Below are positions 25,046 through 33,673 of a stretch of 64,000 bases of DNA, in pieces. Origin of the DNA: Sphingobium sp. AP50 (GTDB lineage Bacteria; Pseudomonadota; Alphaproteobacteria; Sphingomonadales; Sphingomonadaceae); the NCBI RefSeq assembly GCF_900109095.1, contig NZ_FNYZ01000007.1, forward strand, positions 1 through 64,000, given 5' to 3'. The first letter of the stretch is position 1. The number at the start of each line of letters is the position of its first letter. Below the pieces are notes generated by a model, which saw only the letters and a program-made list of their open reading frames with translations, searched no databases and was not told the origin of the DNA. A program made the position numbers and the translations under genes.

Positions 25046-27070
25046 TCAGGCCGCGTGCGCGATGTCCGACGTCAGGCCGGCTGGCGTATCGCTGTCGCCC
25101 GTTCCATCGGAAGCGCCTGCGCCGGCGTCCGCGTCCGCATCCCCAAGTAATACCGGACCATTGGGCGAGAGACGCATCTCGTCCGGTAGCCAGGCCAGCG
25201 CCTTTTCCTTGAGTTCTGCTTCGATGATGATCTGGCCGGAGAAGAGCTTTTCTGCCGACGCTGCCAGGTCATGCTTCTTCGAAGCGCCATACCGGCTCTT
25301 GAGCTCGAGCCCGCCAATCTCTTCGAAGAGATCGAGAATGCGCGGCTTGCTCACCCGATCGAAATAGGTGCGCGCGGTCGGACGCCACCAGGCCGCCATG
25401 TCGATCTCCAGCTTGCGGCCAAGATGATCGATCATATCGGTCCCGCGATCGCCTGCGGGTACAGCGTGCAGCGTCCTGGCGACAGACCAGCCAAGCCATG
25501 CCCCGCGCGCTTCCTCGCTCAGGGCGCAGAAGGCGTCATAGCGTTCGGAGATGGATTTCGCTTCCGTCCAGCTGCGATCGAGACCAGCGTCTAGTGATGC
25601 CCAATGTTCGGCCGCCGGCGTACCGCTTTCGAAGCCATAGACACGCGGCGACGGGGCGTTGGCGCGCAGATCGGAAGGGAGATCGTATGCGCCATATTTC
25701 TGCGTCGCGGCCTCGGCCATGAAGAAGATGCCGAGATCGAGCGCGAAATGCGTGTCGGTCGCGACATGGACTTTGAGAATCTCGGTCTTCATCATGGCCA
25801 GTTCGTCGCGCAGACGCTGGGAGATCGCAGGTCGATCGGGGGACGCCTCTTCGCTCGCCTGGACTTCGTCTTCGTCGATGACATCGTCTTCGACACCGCC
25901 TTCGTCGTGGTCGACGGGAGCGGGGCAGGTATAGAGCTGATCGTGCAGGCGCGGCACGCCGTCGGCGCCAATCACGAGATAGGCGATGGCCGACGCCTTA
26001 TGCTCGTCGAGAATGATCGGTGGCTTTTCGTCGATACGGGCATATTCCGCTTCGAGGGCCCGAACGCGCGCATCCTCTTCTTCGGTATAGCCCTCCTCGT
26101 CGCAATTATCGTTGATCGTTTCGAGTTCTGCCTCGATCTCGCGCTGGCGCTCCTCCTCCTCCGGCGAGAGTGCCACGGACCCGCCTTCGACTGGGGTGAG
26201 GCGCAGCGTTTCCATATAGGGCACGCGGGTCGCCGGGATCGCGCGGACCTCGGCAAAACCTTCGGACGCTGCAAGAGCCGCCGCGGCTTCCTGAAGGCGC
26301 TCCACGACCAGCCGCTCGAGAATATCGCCGCTGGTCCAGCGTTCGGTCTGCGAGGTTGAGAAGAGATCGCAGTCCACCTGACCGCCGGCCGCTGCATAGG
26401 CCTCGCGGCCGACGAGCAAAGCCTTGGGATCATTGCCCAGATAATCGCCGATTGTGAGGCGTCGCCTGATTTCGTTGACGTTGTCGGCATAATAGGAGCC
26501 GGCAAGCTCATTGAAAATATTAGCCTGGCGTTCCGTGTCCGATGTGCTGGCGTAAGCCATGGCGACGTCGAGCGTGATATCGCCGCCACGCAGCGCCTCG
26601 AAGACCGGTTCTGCCAGGCCCGCGAGCCGCAGCCGTCCAAGCACGAACCGTTCGGTAAGACCGAAGCGCTTGGCGACATCGACGGGGGTCTTCTTCTCGA
26701 GCGCGATGATATCCTGGAACGCCCGGCAGGCATCGGCAGGGTTCATGTCGAGCTTGAAGAAATTCTCCGAAAGGCTGATCTCGATCGCGTCTTTGCTGTC
26801 GCCTAGCACAAGAACGGGGATGCAATAATCTGCTGCGAAGGTGCCATCCTCGATGAGGCTATGGACCGCATCAAGCCGCCGGCCGCCGGCAACGATGCGA
26901 TACTGCCCTTTCTTGCGCGGAACGGGAACGCCGATGAGATTCTGGATGATGCCGCGGGCCGCGACATTCGCCCTGAATTGCAGATCTGCGGCGGAGTCTG
27001 AACTTTTGCGCACGTTGCTGGGTGATTTTTCGCAATCGCAGGCGCGCACCAGGATGGGAAGCTTGGACAT
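25046..27070 (-). CDS. parB: Large ParB/RepB/Spo0J-like protein
   Basis: A 674-residue protein. The N-terminal ParB nuclease-like domain includes KSPSNVRKSS, GIIQNLIGVPVPRKKGQYRIVAGGRRLDA and SLSENFFKLDMNPAD. A central helix-turn-helix follows (VAKRFGLTERFVLGRLRLAGL). The C-terminal 450 residues are acidic and specific to plasmid/ICE forms. No ParA partner is adjacent, so a role in transcription or replication control is as likely as partition. AAGGAG sits 8 bases before the ATG at 27070. It lies between the primase and helicase genes on the same strand. Confidence 0.85.
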   Translation of the reverse strand: MSKLPILVRACDCEKSPSNVRKSSDSAADLQFRANVAARGIIQNLIGVPVPRKKGQYRIVAGGRRLDAVHSLIEDGTFAADYCIPVLVLGDSKDAIEISLSENFFKLDMNPADACRAFQDIIALEKKTPVDVAKRFGLTERFVLGRLRLAGLAEPVFEALRGGDITLDVAMAYASTSDTERQANIFNELAGSYYADNVNEIRRRLTIGDYLGNDPKALLVGREAYAAAGGQVDCDLFSTSQTERWTSGDILERLVVERLQEAAAALAASEGFAEVRAIPATRVPYMETLRLTPVEGGSVALSPEEEERQREIEAELETINDNCDEEGYTEEEDARVRALEAEYARIDEKPPIILDEHKASAIAYLVIGADGVPRLHDQLYTCPAPVDHDEGGVEDDVIDEDEVQASEEASPDRPAISQRLRDELAMMKTEILKVHVATDTHFALDLGIFFMAEAATQKYGAYDLPSDLRANAPSPRVYGFESGTPAAEHWASLDAGLDRSWTEAKSISERYDAFCALSEEARGAWLGWSVARTLHAVPAGDRGTDMIDHLGRKLEIDMAAWWRPTARTYFDRVSKPRILDLFEEIGGLELKSRYGASKKHDLAASAEKLFSGQIIIEAELKEKALAWLPDEMRLSPNGPVLLGDADADAGAGASDGTGDSDTPAGLTSDIAHAA

Positions 27071-27103
27071 GAGGGATACTCCTTGAGCGGCGCGCACTGA
27101 CCA

Positions 27104-28021
27104 TCAGTCCGCAACCCGCACCCCGCCCCTCTCCCTCCCCTCCTCCTGTGCGAGGTCGTTCCAATCGCTCACATGCGCAGGCGGCCAGTATGTGAGAATC
27201 CGTCGACCCGGGGCTTCATAGCGTGCGCGGGCGATCTCCTCGCCGCGTCGGCCGGCCAGATCGTTGTCGGGGAACAGCAGAAGCGTCGAGACGTGCGCAG
27301 GGATGTCGAGCAGGCCGAAGCGTTCGTTGCCAAGCGTCGCCCAGACGGCAATTTGCAAGCGATGCATCACCGACAGGGCGGTTTCATGGCCCTCGGCTAT
27401 GCCTAGGCAATCTCTGGGCCACGCGAGGCGGACGGCACCCCGACCAGGTGAACCCAGCATCCTTCGTGGGGGATCGAGATCGGAGGCAAGTATCGGACTG
27501 GCCGCATCGAGGAAGCTGCGCTGAACAGCGCAGATACCGCGATCGTCGATGATCGCGGAGAGCAAAGCCGGTCGCCGGACCATGTACTGGCCCCGTCCGA
27601 GCGGCGTTTGCGGATGATAGCGCAACGCCGGCCATGGCCCGGGAAGCGCGCGCGCTTCGAGATATCGCGTCGCCAGCCCATCTGAGATGGACTGCGCTTC
27701 GTGCCACAATCTGCGCGCAGCGCTCCGTCCATCGAAGGCGGGCTTGCGCAGCAATGGCGGCGCTGGAGACGGCTGCCATCGTCCTGCCGACAGGCCAAGG
27801 GCGCGAATGGCACGCAGCACATCACGCGTGTCGCAGCCGGCAAAACATTTGAAGAGCAGGCACTTGTCACCGACCCTGATGGACAGGCTGGGTCTGCGGT
27901 CATCATGCGCCGGACATAGGCACATGGCGCTCACGCCGTCAGATTTCCCGCCTAGACGCTTCGCGAGCCTGGCAAGCTGCAGTTCTGCTTCAGGGTGATG
28001 TTGGGCTAGGGCGTAGGGCAT
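27104..28021 (-). CDS. Toprim-domain primase-like protein with CHC2-type zinc finger
   Basis: A 305-residue protein. The N-terminus carries a zinc-ribbon of the bacterial primase type (MCLCPAHDDRRPSLSIRV, then LLFKCFAGCDTRDVL: C-x-H and C-x-x-x-C positions). A linker follows, then a C-terminal Toprim domain (LGIAEGHETALSVM with catalytic Glu, and LLLFPDNDLAGRRGEEIA with DxD-type acids). This pattern matches plasmid-encoded primase/DUF7146-Toprim proteins used in replication or in priming the transferred strand. The start at 28021 is the first Met that gives the family N-terminus; its ribosome site is weak. Stop lies 33 bases before the ParB start. Confidence 0.85.
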   Translation of the reverse strand: MPYALAQHHPEAELQLARLAKRLGGKSDGVSAMCLCPAHDDRRPSLSIRVGDKCLLFKCFAGCDTRDVLRAIRALGLSAGRWQPSPAPPLLRKPAFDGRSAARRLWHEAQSISDGLATRYLEARALPGPWPALRYHPQTPLGRGQYMVRRPALLSAIIDDRGICAVQRSFLDAASPILASDLDPPRRMLGSPGRGAVRLAWPRDCLGIAEGHETALSVMHRLQIAVWATLGNERFGLLDIPAHVSTLLLFPDNDLAGRRGEEIARARYEAPGRRILTYWPPAHVSDWNDLAQEEGRERGGVRVAD

Positions 28022-28268
28022 GGAGAATTCCCGAAAAAATGGCCGAACCACCTTCTTCACCCATCCCTCTCTCCTTACGGGCCGGCTCGCGCTGCTATCC
28101 CGCATCGTCCGGTCGAAAGGACTTGCGATTAATCTTCGATCAAGCGTCAGCTTCCATTTGATAAATTGCCTGAAAAAGCGGCGTAGACATTGAACAAATG
28201 CCAGCAACCCTGAAGTCGTATGTCGAACGCAGGGATGCACAAAAGCTGGGTCGCTAATCCGGTCTCCA

Positions 28269-28718
28269 TCACCGACGCTCTGCGATGGCATCAAAAATTG
28301 CAGCCAAAGTCTCCCGCGATTTAGGTGTCAGCTTGATATAGATGCGCCGACCATCACTGGGATCAGATTGCCGTGACACGAGCCCCAGCGCAGTCATGCC
28401 TTTTATGGCGCGCAACGCCGTTGTGGGCGGCACATTGGCAGCCGTGGCAAGGCTGGAGATAGCGATATCCCGACCGCGTTCATCAGACGCGTAGAGATCC
28501 AGCAGCATGTCCCAGACAGGATCGGCACACAGTTCAAAGCCTATATGCCGCCCTACGAGTCGGCGTACCGTGATCAGGGCAAGGCATATTTCCAAACGCT
28601 GCTCGCGTTGCCCGGATGCATCGCCATCCACTGGCCTACATCCCAGAGCCGTCTGGCGCTGGTTCCCCGACCCCGCGATGTCGCCGCCAAACTGGCGTCG
28701 GCGGTTTGGCGACAGCAA
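28269..28718 (-). CDS. Winged-helix (MarR-like) transcriptional regulator
   Basis: The last 85 residues form a winged helix: FELCADPVWDMLLDLYASDE, then ISSLATAANVPPTTALRAIKGM (recognition helix) and the wing LVSRQSDPSDGRRIYIKLTPKS. Only about 150 codons are open, and residues 1-50 are not protein-like, so the true start is probably a non-ATG codon around 28550-28590. A plus-strand frame at 28545-28736 overlaps this questionable part. It is divergent from luxR and likely regulates that neighbour or itself. Similar regulators lie next to quorum-sensing genes in sphingomonads. Confidence 0.68.
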   Translation of the reverse strand: MLSPNRRRQFGGDIAGSGNQRQTALGCRPVDGDASGQREQRLEICLALITVRRLVGRHIGFELCADPVWDMLLDLYASDERGRDIAISSLATAANVPPTTALRAIKGMTALGLVSRQSDPSDGRRIYIKLTPKSRETLAAIFDAIAERR

Positions 28719-28793
28719 GACCCTGCCTCCAGCTAATTCTCACCGATATGGCGAAAAAATCGCGCTCATTTTGAACGTCCATCTATGTTCACC

Positions 28794-28811
28794 CTGTCAC
28801 TTAACTGTCAC
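28794..28811. promoter_or_regulatory. Direct repeat CTGTCAC x2, candidate regulator site
   Basis: CTGTCAC occurs at 28794-28800 and 28805-28811, 11 bases apart, one helical turn. It lies in the divergent intergenic region, 117 bases upstream of luxR. Candidate binding site for LuxR or the winged-helix protein. It is not palindromic, so it does not fit a classical lux box. Confidence 0.35.
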
Positions 28812-28927
28812 AAACATTTCACGACACCGCGAACGTGCCCATTCCCTGAAAGGGGGGCAAAGCGGAGCGGCAAAGGGGCGGGTTTCCTGGAGGGCGTGTT
28901 CAGACCCTTTAAGCAGGAGCCCTTGAT

Positions 28928-29680
28928 ATGTTCATGTCACCCCAGATCATCGAATTCATGGATGGATGCAGCGCGATTACCGAGGAGACGGCACTTCGCG
29001 ACGTCCTTGGCGAGATGACCCATGCGCTTGGCTTCAGACAATATGCGCTACTGCACCATGTCGATCTGGCGAACCCGCCTGACCATTCGGTAACGCTCAT
29101 GAGCTACGACGATGCCTGGATCGAGAGAATTGTGCGCAAGCGCTACTTTCAGGACGACCCAATCCTGGCGGCGAGCAACAAGCGGCTGACCGGCTTTGGC
29201 TGGCGCGAAGTTCCCGAGATTATCGCGCTGAGCAAACGCCAGCATCGCATTTTGCTGGAGGCCGAAGGCTTTGGCCTGCGCGATGGGTTTACCGTACCCG
29301 TGCACGTCGCGGGCGAATATCGCGGCACTTGCTCATTTGGGAGCGACCAGCCAATTGAGCTCACGCACAATCGCATCGGCTGCGCCCAGATCGTGGCAAT
29401 GTACAGCTTCGAGGTCGCGCGGCGCATCAGGTGCAAGGGGAGAGCATTCCAAGGCGCGATACCAGAACTTACGCAACGGCAACTGGACTGTCTGGTGTTC
29501 GTTGGTTCCGGCAAGACCAACTGGGAAATCAGCAAAATCCTGGGCGTTTCGGAAGACACCGTGCGCAAGCACGTCCTCGACGCGATGCGACGCTATAAAG
29601 TCGGCAAACGCACATTGCTGATCGTGCGCGCCCTGTTCGATGGTCAGCTTTGCTATCGCGATCTGCTCACCAAGCACTGA
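28928..29680 (+). CDS. luxR: LuxR family acyl-homoserine-lactone receptor
   Basis: A 250-residue quorum-sensing activator. The N-terminal autoinducer-binding domain keeps the ligand residues of TraR/LuxR: Asp77-Pro78 (in FQDDPI), Trp92 (in GFGWREV) and Gly120 (in LRDGFTVPVH). The C-terminal LuxR-type helix-turn-helix is LTQRQLDCLVFVGSG, WEISKILGVSEDTV and KHVLDAMRRYKV (181-225). AGGAG lies 8 bases before the ATG. The luxI gene follows 74 bases downstream on the same strand, so the pair should respond to its own signal. The conserved residues argue for a true signal-binding receptor rather than an orphan. Confidence 0.93.
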   Translation: MFMSPQIIEFMDGCSAITEETALRDVLGEMTHALGFRQYALLHHVDLANPPDHSVTLMSYDDAWIERIVRKRYFQDDPILAASNKRLTGFGWREVPEIIALSKRQHRILLEAEGFGLRDGFTVPVHVAGEYRGTCSFGSDQPIELTHNRIGCAQIVAMYSFEVARRIRCKGRAFQGAIPELTQRQLDCLVFVGSGKTNWEISKILGVSEDTVRKHVLDAMRRYKVGKRTLLIVRALFDGQLCYRDLLTKH

Positions 29681-29754
29681 TCCCCCCCTTTGGGGTAATG
29701 GCGGGCAGCTGTGATCCTTCGCATCCTGCTGATCTCTCACGCAGGAGGAAGATC

Positions 29755-30390
29755 ATGCTGTCCGTTCAAACAGGGATATTGACGCGCGTCCCCGATGCGC
29801 TGCTGGCCGACATGTACCGGGATCGTAAGCGGGTGTTCATCGATCTGCTAGGCTGGGATCTGCCGGTCCCGGACGATCGCTATGAAATCGACCAATTTGA
29901 CGGTCCTGATACAGTATATCTCATCATCGGTTCGCCCGAAGGGGACCATCTGGGCTCGATCCGGCTATTGCCCACGGATCGGCCGACGGTGTTGGGTGCA
30001 ATTTTCGACCATCTGTGCGAGGCAGGCGCGCCAGCCTCGCCTCGCATCTGGGAGCTTTCCCGGCTGTGCCTCTCACCGCGCATACGCGCGGCCCGGCGCC
30101 GGGAGGTGCGCAACCGGCTTCTGACAGCGGCCGTGAAAACCGCCATGGAGAATGGCGCGACGCATTTATGCTGCGTCGTCTACGTCTGGTATATGCCCGA
30201 GGTCCTGTCCTATGGCTGGCGGTGCAGGCCGCTTGGCCTGCCGCAGCCAGATCCAAGCGGTCTGGTCATCGCGCTGGAAATCATGTTGGATGACAATACC
30301 CAGTCTTTGATGGACCAAGCCGGCACCTGGGACGAGACGCCGGTCGCCATCACCCGCGATGGACGACGCAGTAGGGGGGCAGTCCAATGA
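29755..30390 (+). CDS. luxI: LuxI family acyl-homoserine-lactone synthase
   Basis: Makes an acyl-homoserine lactone from S-adenosylmethionine and an acyl carrier. All invariant residues of the family are present: R24, F28, W34, D46, D49, R70, E100 and R103 (in YRDRKRVFIDLLGWDLP, SIRLLPT and WELSRLCLSP). Length 211 is normal. GGAGG six to ten bases before the ATG at 29755 makes this the start. The stop codon overlaps the start of the dioxygenase gene (ATGA), so the two enzymes are coupled. The acyl chain length cannot be read from the sequence. Confidence 0.94.
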   Translation: MLSVQTGILTRVPDALLADMYRDRKRVFIDLLGWDLPVPDDRYEIDQFDGPDTVYLIIGSPEGDHLGSIRLLPTDRPTVLGAIFDHLCEAGAPASPRIWELSRLCLSPRIRAARRREVRNRLLTAAVKTAMENGATHLCCVVYVWYMPEVLSYGWRCRPLGLPQPDPSGLVIALEIMLDDNTQSLMDQAGTWDETPVAITRDGRRSRGAVQ

Positions 30391-31274
30391 AGCAGGAACG
30401 CATCGGGCACCCGGCCCGCCCCCATATTGATGCGCTCAATGCGGTGGGCTATTGCGTGGTTGACGACCTCATCCCGCTGGCCTGCGTCCGCGCTCTAGCG
30501 CAGGACCTCGATCGCGACTTTTGCCGAACACCCGTCTCCCAAGGCCCCTTTTATGGGGCCGACACAGTCCGGTTCGGTGGATTGCTCAACAAATCGTCAC
30601 ATGTCGCAGCTTTCATCCAACAGCCGCTCATTCTGGAAATTGTCGAGACGATGCTCGGCGCCTGGTGCGACACTATCCAGCTCAACCTCACCCAGGCTAT
30701 CGAAATTCGGCCCGGCGCCGAGCGGCAGGTTCCGCACCGCGACCAGGATATGTGGCGTGCCGGTGCGATGCTGCCACCAGACCATGAGGCTGAATTCCTC
30801 GTCAACGTGATGTGGCCGTTCACGCCCTATACGCCCGACAATGGATCGACGATCCTGTGGCCCGGCAGCCATCGCCGGCGCGCTGAAGATCTTATCGATC
30901 CATCCGAGGCGGTCTCGCTCGCAATCTCTCCCGGTAGCGCCCTCCTCTTTCTGGGCTCAACCCTCCATTCGGGCGGCGCCAACCGCACAATGGCGGCGCG
31001 AAGAGGCATGATCGTGAGCTACTCGCTCGGCTGGCTCAAACCCTATGAGATCCAGACGCTGGTCTATCCGCCGGAGACGGCGCGGCACTTCTCACCGGCA
31101 CTGGCGCGGCTGGTCGGCTATCAGGTTCATCGCCCGAACCTGGGCAATGTCGATGGTCGGTGTCCATCGCATCTCCTCCACGGCAAGCGACAACTTGGCG
31201 CGGTCGATGCTCTGGCTGATGCCCAGATCGAGCTCATACAGGCCTTTCGAGAACAGCAGGTGAAGAGACGATAG
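30387..31274 (+). CDS. Phytanoyl-CoA dioxygenase (PhyH) family Fe(II)/2-oxoglutarate oxygenase
   Basis: A 295-residue non-haem iron oxygenase. The metal triad is H117-x-D119 (in VPHRDQDMW) and H194 (in STLHSGGANRT), with R200 as likely 2-oxoglutarate ligand. It is translated from an ATGA overlap with luxI, so it belongs to the quorum-sensing operon. PhyH-family genes next to luxI are known from sphingomonads, and hydroxylation of an acyl chain is one possible role. An alternative is tailoring of the nearby lasso peptide. The substrate cannot be inferred from the sequence. Confidence 0.88.
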   Translation: MKQERIGHPARPHIDALNAVGYCVVDDLIPLACVRALAQDLDRDFCRTPVSQGPFYGADTVRFGGLLNKSSHVAAFIQQPLILEIVETMLGAWCDTIQLNLTQAIEIRPGAERQVPHRDQDMWRAGAMLPPDHEAEFLVNVMWPFTPYTPDNGSTILWPGSHRRRAEDLIDPSEAVSLAISPGSALLFLGSTLHSGGANRTMAARRGMIVSYSLGWLKPYEIQTLVYPPETARHFSPALARLVGYQVHRPNLGNVDGRCPSHLLHGKRQLGAVDALADAQIELIQAFREQQVKRR

Positions 31275-31353
31275 CTTGAAAGGCTGCCAACTTCCTATCG
31301 ACGCCCTCCGGTTTATTGGGCATTGACGCGATCGTTCAAAGACGGGAGCGCAT

Positions 31354-31629
31354 ATGAACACGACAGAATTGGTAGACGCGGTAGCAACCCAGCAGGGCAT
31401 CGCTAAGTCGGACGCCAAGAAGATACTCGACGGTCTTATCGCGGCGATCATGGAGTCTGCGGCAAAGGGCGAGGAGATTTCCCTGAACGGGTTCGGCAAG
31501 TTCAAGATCAAGGACAGCCCGGCAAGAGACGGGCGCAATCCGGCGACCGGCGAAACCATCAGCATTGCCGCGTCGCGAAAGTTGACCTTTACGCCCGCCA
31601 AGGCGGTCAAGGACAAGCTCAACGGATAG
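31354..31629 (+). CDS. hup: HU/IHF family DNA-bending protein
   Basis: A 91-residue histone-like protein: MNTTELVDAVATQQG, NGFGKFKIKDSPARDGRNPATGE with the beta-arm RNPATGE motif, and KLTFTPAKAVKDKL. The arm inserts into the minor groove and bends DNA. GGGAG precedes the ATG by 7 bases. It is a single gene ending in a strong hairpin. Mobile elements often carry such proteins to assist their own replication, transfer or gene regulation. Confidence 0.95.
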   Translation: MNTTELVDAVATQQGIAKSDAKKILDGLIAAIMESAAKGEEISLNGFGKFKIKDSPARDGRNPATGETISIAASRKLTFTPAKAVKDKLNG

Positions 31630-31637
31630 CGATCTCT

Positions 31638-31665
31638 GATCCCGGCGGGTGTCCCCGCCGGGATC
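31638..31665 (+). terminator. Perfect 12-bp hairpin after the HU gene
   Basis: GATCCCGGCGGG and CCCGCCGGGATC around a TGTC tetraloop start 9 bases after the stop codon. There is no long T-run, so it could be a factor-assisted terminator or an RNA-stabilising stem. Confidence 0.65.
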
Positions 31666-32007
31666 GCTCGCCGGCATCGCCATTGCCGGCATTGATTCGA
31701 CACGCGCGGCGGCGCCGCGACGGCACAGCTTGACAGTCTCCGTCACACGTGCAGATTGACTTGGCGGGGCGGGATTGCCGACGGCCTCCCCGTAGATTTT
31801 CTCGTCAGGCATCATGCACGCCCGTCCATAATGGCCGGGTGGCCGTCCCGGATCAAAGCCTCAAGCTTGAGGCGAACGGCGGCACACCAACATGAAGATT
31901 GTCCGGTACGCTGGATGATCCTTGTCGCCCTGTTGCGTTGTATCCATGTTTCATCTGTACACTCCGGTAGGGTCGCGCCGGGTTTCGACCGTGAAGTTGG
32001 TCACGCC
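31666..32007. other. Intergenic region upstream of the sigma factor operon
   Basis: The frame of the sigma gene stays open upstream to about 31756, but this part shows no ribosome site and no sigma-like sequence. It should contain the promoter of the sigma/FecR genes. No clear motif was seen. Confidence 0.35.
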
Positions 32008-32544
32008 ATGACGTGCCCACCTGACGAGAATTGCGATTCAGACGGCTTCCCACCGCAAGCACTTATCGAGCGGATGTTTCGTGTCGAGTCTGCAGGGATG
32101 CTGCGCTATTTTCGACGAAGGGGCCGCAGCGATGCTGACGCCCAGGATCTGGTACAGGAGACTTTCCTGAGTCTCGCCAGGGCGCAATTCAGCGGCGATC
32201 CCCTGCCCTATCTGCGCCGCATCGCCCGTAACATGCTTATCAGTGCGGCACGGCGCGATAATCGTTGGAGCAAACTGATGAGCGCAGCGCCGTTCGACGA
32301 AAGGAACGCCGCACCAATCCCTCCCCAACAGCATCTGGCGATCGAGGCTAGAGACGTGAAGCAACAGATACAGCGCGCTATCGACCAGTTGCCCGAGAAA
32401 ACGAGAACCATCTATCTGCTGCATCGCAGGGAGGGGCTAAGCTATGCTCAAATTGCCCTAAAAATGGAACTCAGCGTCAAGTCGGTCGAGTATCATATCT
32501 CGTCGGCACTCAAATATCTTGTGCGGGAGTTGGATCAGAAATGA
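32008..32544 (+). CDS. ECF RNA polymerase sigma factor (FecI-like)
   Basis: A 178-residue extracytoplasmic-function sigma factor. Region 2 is FRVESAGMLRYFRRRGRSDADAQDLVQETFLSLAR; its DAQDLVQETFL part contacts the -10 element and core enzyme. Region 4 is LPEKTRTIYLLHRREGLSYAQIALKM with the recognition helix LSVKSVEYHISSAL. The start at 32008 was chosen because sigma similarity begins just after it. Overlap ATGA with the FecR gene shows a sigma/anti-sigma pair. By analogy with FecI-FecR-FecA it should switch on the neighbouring TonB receptor when the receptor is occupied. Confidence 0.92.
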   Translation: MTCPPDENCDSDGFPPQALIERMFRVESAGMLRYFRRRGRSDADAQDLVQETFLSLARAQFSGDPLPYLRRIARNMLISAARRDNRWSKLMSAAPFDERNAAPIPPQQHLAIEARDVKQQIQRAIDQLPEKTRTIYLLHRREGLSYAQIALKMELSVKSVEYHISSALKYLVRELDQK

Positions 32545-33578
32545 GCGACGAACACAACGCCCGCGAAGGGATGGGCAACCAGTTCTACGATGAAGCAGCC
32601 GACTGGTTCACAAAGATGCGCGGTCCGGACGCTGATGCGCATCGGGCAGATTTCGAGGCCTGGCTCAAGCGCGGTGCGCTGCATCGTGCCGCCTATAATC
32701 GCATAGCGGAGATTTTTCTTGATTCCGATGCGACCGAAGATAGCCAGCCAGGCCCAGCGACACGAATGCGCTGGCGCCTGCTACCGGACCTGTGCGTGAT
32801 CGTCCTTGCCGCACTCTGCGCCCTGTCTCTGTCATACATGCTCGCCCAACCGGATCGGGGCGACGTTCATGCTGAAAACCGGTCAAGGCGTGCTGGTACA
32901 TCTGTTCCAATGCCTTCTGCTTACAGCACGATCGTGGGCGAGGTGCGGCTCATCGAACTGGAGGATGGATCAAGGGTCACCCTTGATACAGATAGTTTGC
33001 TGACCATCGATTTCTCCTCAACCGAGCGGCGCCTCAGACTGATACGGGGCCGGGCTCGCTTCGAGGTCGCGCATGAACGGCGGCCGTTCCGGGTGGCTGC
33101 AGGACTCGGCGTGATCACGGCGCGCGGCACGATTTTCGATGTGCGTGTTGAAGCCGACAAAGTCGTATCCGTGCAACTGCTTCGAGGCGCAATCGATGTG
33201 AACACCAAAGCAAAGGCCACGCATCCTCTGTTGTTGCCGCAGGTCCAGCATCTACGGCCCGGGCAAGGCACATCCTATACCGACCAGTTCGCTACAGCCC
33301 AGCCCATCGAGCGCCTATCCGACACGCGCTGGCCATCCTCCCGCGCCGAGTTTGACGATGTGCCACTTGGCGAGGTGATAATTGAGGCAAACCGCTATTC
33401 TCTGGTCCCTATCGAACTGGAGGAGGACCATTTGGCGAAACTGAAAGTGTCAGGCGTTTTCTCGCTGCGACATACCCAGAATGTGGCAGAAAAGTTGGCG
33501 CATCTGTTCAATCTTCGGGTCAGCCGAGAGCCCTATCGGATATTGTTGTCGAAGCCCAAAGGGCCATCGCCCGAATAA
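32541..33578 (+). CDS. FecR family anti-sigma factor / membrane sensor
   Basis: A 345-residue inner-membrane protein. The N-terminal cytoplasmic part (ADWFTKMRGPD, DFEAWLKRGALHRAAYN) is the DUF4880/anti-sigma domain. One transmembrane helix lies at about 79-101 (LCVIVLAALCALSLSYMLA). The periplasmic FecR domain follows, with STIVGEVRLIELEDGSRVTLDTDSLL, ARFEVAHERRPFRVAAGLGVITARGTIFDV and a C-terminal STN-like fold. It is expected to receive the signal from the STN domain of the receptor at 33674-36259 and free the sigma factor. It overlaps the sigma gene by 4 bp. Confidence 0.93.
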   Translation: MSDEHNAREGMGNQFYDEAADWFTKMRGPDADAHRADFEAWLKRGALHRAAYNRIAEIFLDSDATEDSQPGPATRMRWRLLPDLCVIVLAALCALSLSYMLAQPDRGDVHAENRSRRAGTSVPMPSAYSTIVGEVRLIELEDGSRVTLDTDSLLTIDFSSTERRLRLIRGRARFEVAHERRPFRVAAGLGVITARGTIFDVRVEADKVVSVQLLRGAIDVNTKAKATHPLLLPQVQHLRPGQGTSYTDQFATAQPIERLSDTRWPSSRAEFDDVPLGEVIIEANRYSLVPIELEEDHLAKLKVSGVFSLRHTQNVAEKLAHLFNLRVSREPYRILLSKPKGPSPE

Positions 33579-33673
33579 ATTTTGCTCCGGCCTTTAGGGG
33601 CGCGCGGCCGTCGCGCGTGAATGCCTCAAGAGCCCGCCAATTGCAGCAGCGGGCCGCATAAGGGGGCATTTTC

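Noticed and set aside
29685..29705. CCCCCC/GGGG stem between luxR and luxI as a terminator.
   Set aside because: The stem is very short with no T-run, and luxI needs no separation from luxR.
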